DNA of 8,187 nucleotides from Candidatus Goldiibacteriota bacterium (lineage in GTDB: Bacteria; Oederibacteriota; PGYV01; DSYL01), in contig JAOAAI010000215.1 in the NCBI GenBank assembly GCA_026418955.1, forward strand, positions 1-8,187, in the 5' to 3' direction. The notes beneath the pieces are model-generated. The model was not told the DNA's origin and searched no databases. It saw only the letters and a list, made by a program, of their open reading frames with translations. A program made the position numbers and the translations under genes. Below, piece by piece: positions 7,264-8,187 of this stretch. Numbering within the stretch: position 1 is the first letter of the stretch; each line of letters begins with the position of its first letter.

Positions 7264-8187
7264 ATTTTACAATTACCTCTTATATGTTCTTCAAATTCTG
7301 TTTTAAACTTGTTTATGAAACTAATAACAGGCATAGCTAAAGCATCTGCAAAAGTGCAAATTGTTTTACCTATCATGTTGTTAGCAATATCCATGGCAAG
7401 TTGTATGTCATTAATGTTTGCTGTTGCATTTTTTATTTTTTTAATTATAGTTTTAAGCCATCCTGAACCTTCTCTACATGGACTACATTGTCCACATGAC
7501 TCATGGTGATAAAAGTTTACTATAACTTCTAGTAAATCTACCATACAGTAGTTTTTTGATATTATTATCATACCTCCTGAACCAAGCATTGTTCCTGCTT
7601 GAGCAAGGGACTCATAATCTAGATTTACTTTCATAGCTTCCTCAGCAGTCAAAATTGGAACTGAAGTACCACCGACTATTACAGCTTTAAGTTCTTCTCC
7701 ATCTATCATGCCTCCTAATTCTTCCTCAAAAAATTTTCTGAAAGGTTTTCCCAGTTCAATTTCATATACTCCAGGTTTTTTTACAGGACCGCTTACTGAA
7801 AATAACTTTGTTCCTGTACTTTTTAATGTTCCAATGTTTGCGTATTTTTCACCACCCATAAGTATTATATATGGTACACAAGCTAATGTTTCAACGTTGT
7901 TTATTACAGTTGGACAACCAAATAAGCCTTTGTTTGCCGGGAAAGGAGGTTTTATTCTTGGTTTTCCTTGTTTGCCTTCTATAGATTCAATAAGAGCGGT
8001 TTCTTCACCACATATATATGCACCTGCACCTCTTATTATTGTTATATCAAAGTCGAAGTTAGAATTAAGAATGTTATTTCCTAAAAATCCTAATTTTTTA
8101 GCTTCATATATTACTTTTTCTAATATTCTAGTTTCTTTTATAAATTCTCCTCTTACGTATATATATCCTTTTGTTGCTCCTATAGCA
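7251..8187 (-). CDS. nuoF: NADH-quinone oxidoreductase subunit F, 5' end cut by window edge
   Basis: NADH-binding flavoprotein of complex I, which oxidises NADH with FMN and feeds electrons to the chain. The frame is open from the right edge (8186) to TAA at 7251-7253, giving 311 residues of an expected 420 or so. The N-terminal part with the glycine-rich NADH/FMN motif lies outside. My translation begins with AIGATKGYIYVRGEF, then shows DFDITIIRGAGAYICGEETA (the FMN/NADH site), KPPFPANKGLFGCPTVINNV, and the N3 4Fe-4S motif ESCGQCSPCREG followed after 39 residues by the fourth Cys in TICTFADA. It ends RGNCKICQK. The ATG at 7857-7859 is internal (it follows CVPYIIL) and is not the gene start. 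The presence of NuoF shows that this complex uses NADH, unlike F420H2- or ferredoxin-type relatives that lack NuoE/F. Confidence 0.97.
   Translation of the reverse strand, partial: AIGATKGYIYVRGEFIKETRILEKVIYEAKKLGFLGNNILNSNFDFDITIIRGAGAYICGEETALIESIEGKQGKPRIKPPFPANKGLFGCPTVINNVETLACVPYIILMGGEKYANIGTLKSTGTKLFSVSGPVKKPGVYEIELGKPFRKFFEEELGGMIDGEELKAVIVGGTSVPILTAEEAMKVNLDYESLAQAGTMLGSGGMIIISKNYCMVDLLEVIVNFYHHESCGQCSPCREGSGWLKTIIKKIKNATANINDIQLAMDIANNMIGKTICTFADALAMPVISFINKFKTEFEEHIRGNCKICQK
7276..7280 (-). promoter_or_regulatory. Probable ribosome binding site of nuoG
   Basis: AGAGG on the minus strand, 12 bases before the nuoG ATG at 7261-7263 and inside the end of nuoF. Spacing is somewhat long, but the start is independently supported by the normal NuoG N-terminus (IKLVINGKEV). 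Confidence 0.5.

Noticed and set aside
6390..7509. Other frames at 6390-6581 (-), 6698-6886 (+) and 7309-7509 (+)
   Set aside because: They overlap Fe-S cluster regions of nuoG and nuoF in other frames; the conserved cysteine motifs show which frame is real.
7251..7859. A separate 202-residue gene starting at 7859
   Set aside because: The frame is open upstream to the window edge and encodes the FMN/NADH-binding part of NuoF, so this ATG is an internal methionine.
1..8187. A non-standard genetic code (TGA read as Trp) because of the low G+C
   Set aside because: TGA ends nuoI and nuoK exactly at their junctions, and conserved Trp positions read (for example FWEM in NuoM and FHTWLPDA) use TGG.
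1..8187. A mitochondrial (jakobid-like) nad gene cluster
   Set aside because: nuoF is present in the operon, which is not expected in mitochondrial DNA, and the bacterial order with strong Shine-Dalgarno sites fits a bacterium.

Overview
The window is one continuous stretch of a bacterial nuo operon, which encodes the proton-pumping NADH:quinone oxidoreductase (respiratory complex I). Every gene is on the minus strand, so the operon reads from right to left: nuoF (5' end cut by the window edge), nuoG, nuoH, nuoI, nuoJ, nuoK, nuoL and nuoM (3' end cut by the window edge). This is the classical F-G-H-I-J-K-L-M order. nuoA-E would be expected beyond the right edge and nuoN beyond the left edge; neither is visible.

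The layout is extremely compact. The junctions are: F/G 13-base overlap, G/H 2-base gap, H/I 1-base overlap, I/J 8-base overlap, J/K 1-base overlap, K/L 4-base overlap (ATGA) and L/M 1-base gap. No stretch is non-coding, so there is no room for an internal terminator or an independent intergenic promoter. No RNA gene, mobile element, CRISPR array or clear repeat was seen. Purine-rich Shine-Dalgarno sequences lie inside the 3' end of the preceding gene. They are strong and well spaced for nuoI, J, K, L and M, and weak or remote for nuoG and nuoH.

The gene products form one machine. NuoF takes hydride from NADH onto FMN and passes electrons through its N3 cluster. NuoG (clusters N1b, N5, N4, N7) and NuoI (two 4Fe-4S clusters) carry them to quinone at the NuoH interface. 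NuoH, J and K link redox chemistry to the membrane arm, and NuoL and NuoM are antiporter-like proton channels. The key cysteines and the membrane Glu/Lys residues are present in every subunit read, so the complex looks functional and NADH-linked.

The organism is a very AT-rich bacterium. Spot counts gave about 20% G+C in the first line and about 35% in a line of the conserved nuoF, so roughly a quarter overall. It uses TGA as a stop (nuoI and nuoK) and TGG for Trp, so the genetic code is standard. The lineage cannot be fixed from the sequence alone. The main unusual feature is a short NuoG of 487 residues: it keeps all four iron-sulfur cluster sites, but its molybdopterin-like C-terminal region is strongly reduced. 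I see no previously undescribed system here; this is a well-conserved core respiratory operon.
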